DNA of 64,000 nucleotides, taken from NCBI RefSeq assembly GCF_030908245.1, contig NZ_JAVFJJ010000001.1, positions 105,555-169,554 of the forward strand, in the 5' to 3' direction. Within the stretch, counting starts at the first letter, position 1, and every line of letters begins with the position of its first letter. A program made the position numbers and the translations under genes. This stretch comes from Sinomonas sp. ASV322 (GTDB lineage Bacteria; Actinomycetota; Actinomycetes; Actinomycetales; Micrococcaceae). This document shows positions 63,659 to 64,000 of the stretch, piece after piece. A model generated the notes under the pieces. It saw nothing but the letters and a program-made list of their open reading frames with translations, was not told the origin of the DNA and made no database searches.

Positions 63659-64000
63659 GTGACGCTCCCTCGTAGTGAAGGACGGCAAATGCCGTCGTGG
63701 TGACGATATGCCTGCCAGCGCGAGCTGTCAGGCCGGGTATCAGGGCAACCCTATCTCCCTGACGGACTATGCTCCACCTTCTCACCGCCGTTTGTCCCCG
63801 CGTTGTGTCAAGGCTCACGGCGACGAGAAGCTTTCGCTTTGTGGAGTTATCTTCTCACAAAGCGAAATTCATTGGCGGAGTTGCCTAGAGATGTGTCGAG
63901 GATCACATCGACTGTGAAGTGCAGAGAGGGGCGCCCCGCGCGCCGGGCGCCCCCCCCCGGTCTTGGGGGAGCCCCGAAACGGCCCGGGGAGGGAGGCCCC
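63659..64000. other. right-end intergenic region (342 bp)
   Basis: No convincing gene is seen here. The region holds the lpd upstream sequence, a perfect inverted repeat at 63832-63867, and a GC-homopolymer-rich terminal segment (about 63927-64000) that looks unlike the rest of the window. An 80-codon frame at 63675-63917 has no ribosome site or family resemblance. Confidence 0.6.
63832..63867. promoter_or_regulatory. perfect 12-bp inverted repeat, candidate operator
   Basis: TTTCGCTTTGTG (63832-63843) and CACAAAGCGAAA (63856-63867) are exact reverse complements separated by 12 bp, in an AT-rich pocket. The size and symmetry suit a dimeric or tetrameric repressor site, for example of the IclR or GntR type. 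It lies 174 bp upstream of lpd and may control lpd or a rightward gene outside the window. Confidence 0.5.

Noticed and set aside
63832..63867. CRP/cAMP-type site (TGTGA-N6-TCACA)
   Set aside because: The half-sites are 12 bp apart and the core does not fit the 6-bp spacer consensus.
63675..63917. 80-codon plus-strand frame at the right end
   Set aside because: No ribosome site, no recognisable motif, and it runs across the operator-like inverted repeat.

Overview
The window is high-GC DNA (roughly 70% by eye) with dense genes, many GTG starts and frequent GTGA/ATGA overlaps. Gene order points to an actinobacterium of the order Micrococcales, most like Arthrobacter/Sinomonas (Micrococcaceae). 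Support comes from long synteny with mycobacteria (locus comparisons from memory: Rv2182c-Rv2145c, Rv1539-Rv1547, Rv2215-Rv2225), a polyphosphate glucokinase, DUF3040 and DUF4191 proteins, Wag31, and a MurE whose substrate motif is not the diaminopimelate form, as expected for L-lysine peptidoglycan. No tRNA, rRNA, CRISPR array, prophage or insertion sequence was seen.

Layout. 1-9.1 kb: partial plsC, class II DAHP synthase, a PknL-locus Ser/Thr kinase carrying PASTA repeats, a LysM/SLT wall hydrolase, the Rv2175c-like DNA-binding protein, a polyprenyl synthetase, a lipoprotein and dinB. 9.3-29.7 kb: the division and cell-wall (dcw) cluster: DUF3040, mraZ, rsmH, ftsL, ftsI, murE, murF, mraY, a 25-codon mini-ORF, murD, ftsW, murG, murC, ftsQ, ftsZ, pgeF, yggS, sepF, yggT, wag31. 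29.8-37.9 kb: lspA, an RluD-type pseudouridine synthase, a frameshifted membrane-protein remnant, dnaE, a small membrane protein, a 20-bp tandem repeat, hisD, nrdR. 38-40.9 kb: ppgK, map, a SPOR-like small protein, panB. 40.9-51.3 kb: the ammonium-assimilation block glnA2-glnE and glnA1, interrupted by a phosphoribosyltransferase, a 72-residue unknown protein and a divergent GMC oxidoreductase/AraC pair; then an RDD protein. 51.4-63.7 kb: DUF4191, lipB-lipA, a variant kinase, a Tricorn-type protease, OsmC, a small membrane protein, sucB/dlaT and lpd.

The genes form recognisable functional sets. MurC-F, MraY, MurG, FtsW and FtsI make and polymerise lipid II; FtsL, FtsQ, FtsZ, SepF and Wag31 position the machinery; the PASTA kinase and LysM protein sense or remodel the wall. 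LipB and LipA supply lipoyl groups to the E2 (SucB/DlaT), which works with Lpd. GlnE controls GlnA1, whose promoter has a tandem GlnR site with exact 6-nt spacing.

The most notable non-coding signals are: a repeated leaderless start grammar (TANNNT, 6-7 nt, then the start codon) at more than a dozen genes; 10-bp-spaced MraZ boxes over the mraZ promoter, with an unexplained intrinsic terminator just upstream; the mraY-murD mini-ORF whose end duplicates the mraY 3' end; and perfect 12-bp inverted repeats near the right edge. Most of the window is conserved housekeeping DNA. I found no convincing wholly new system, and the best leads are regulatory or small-ORF features.
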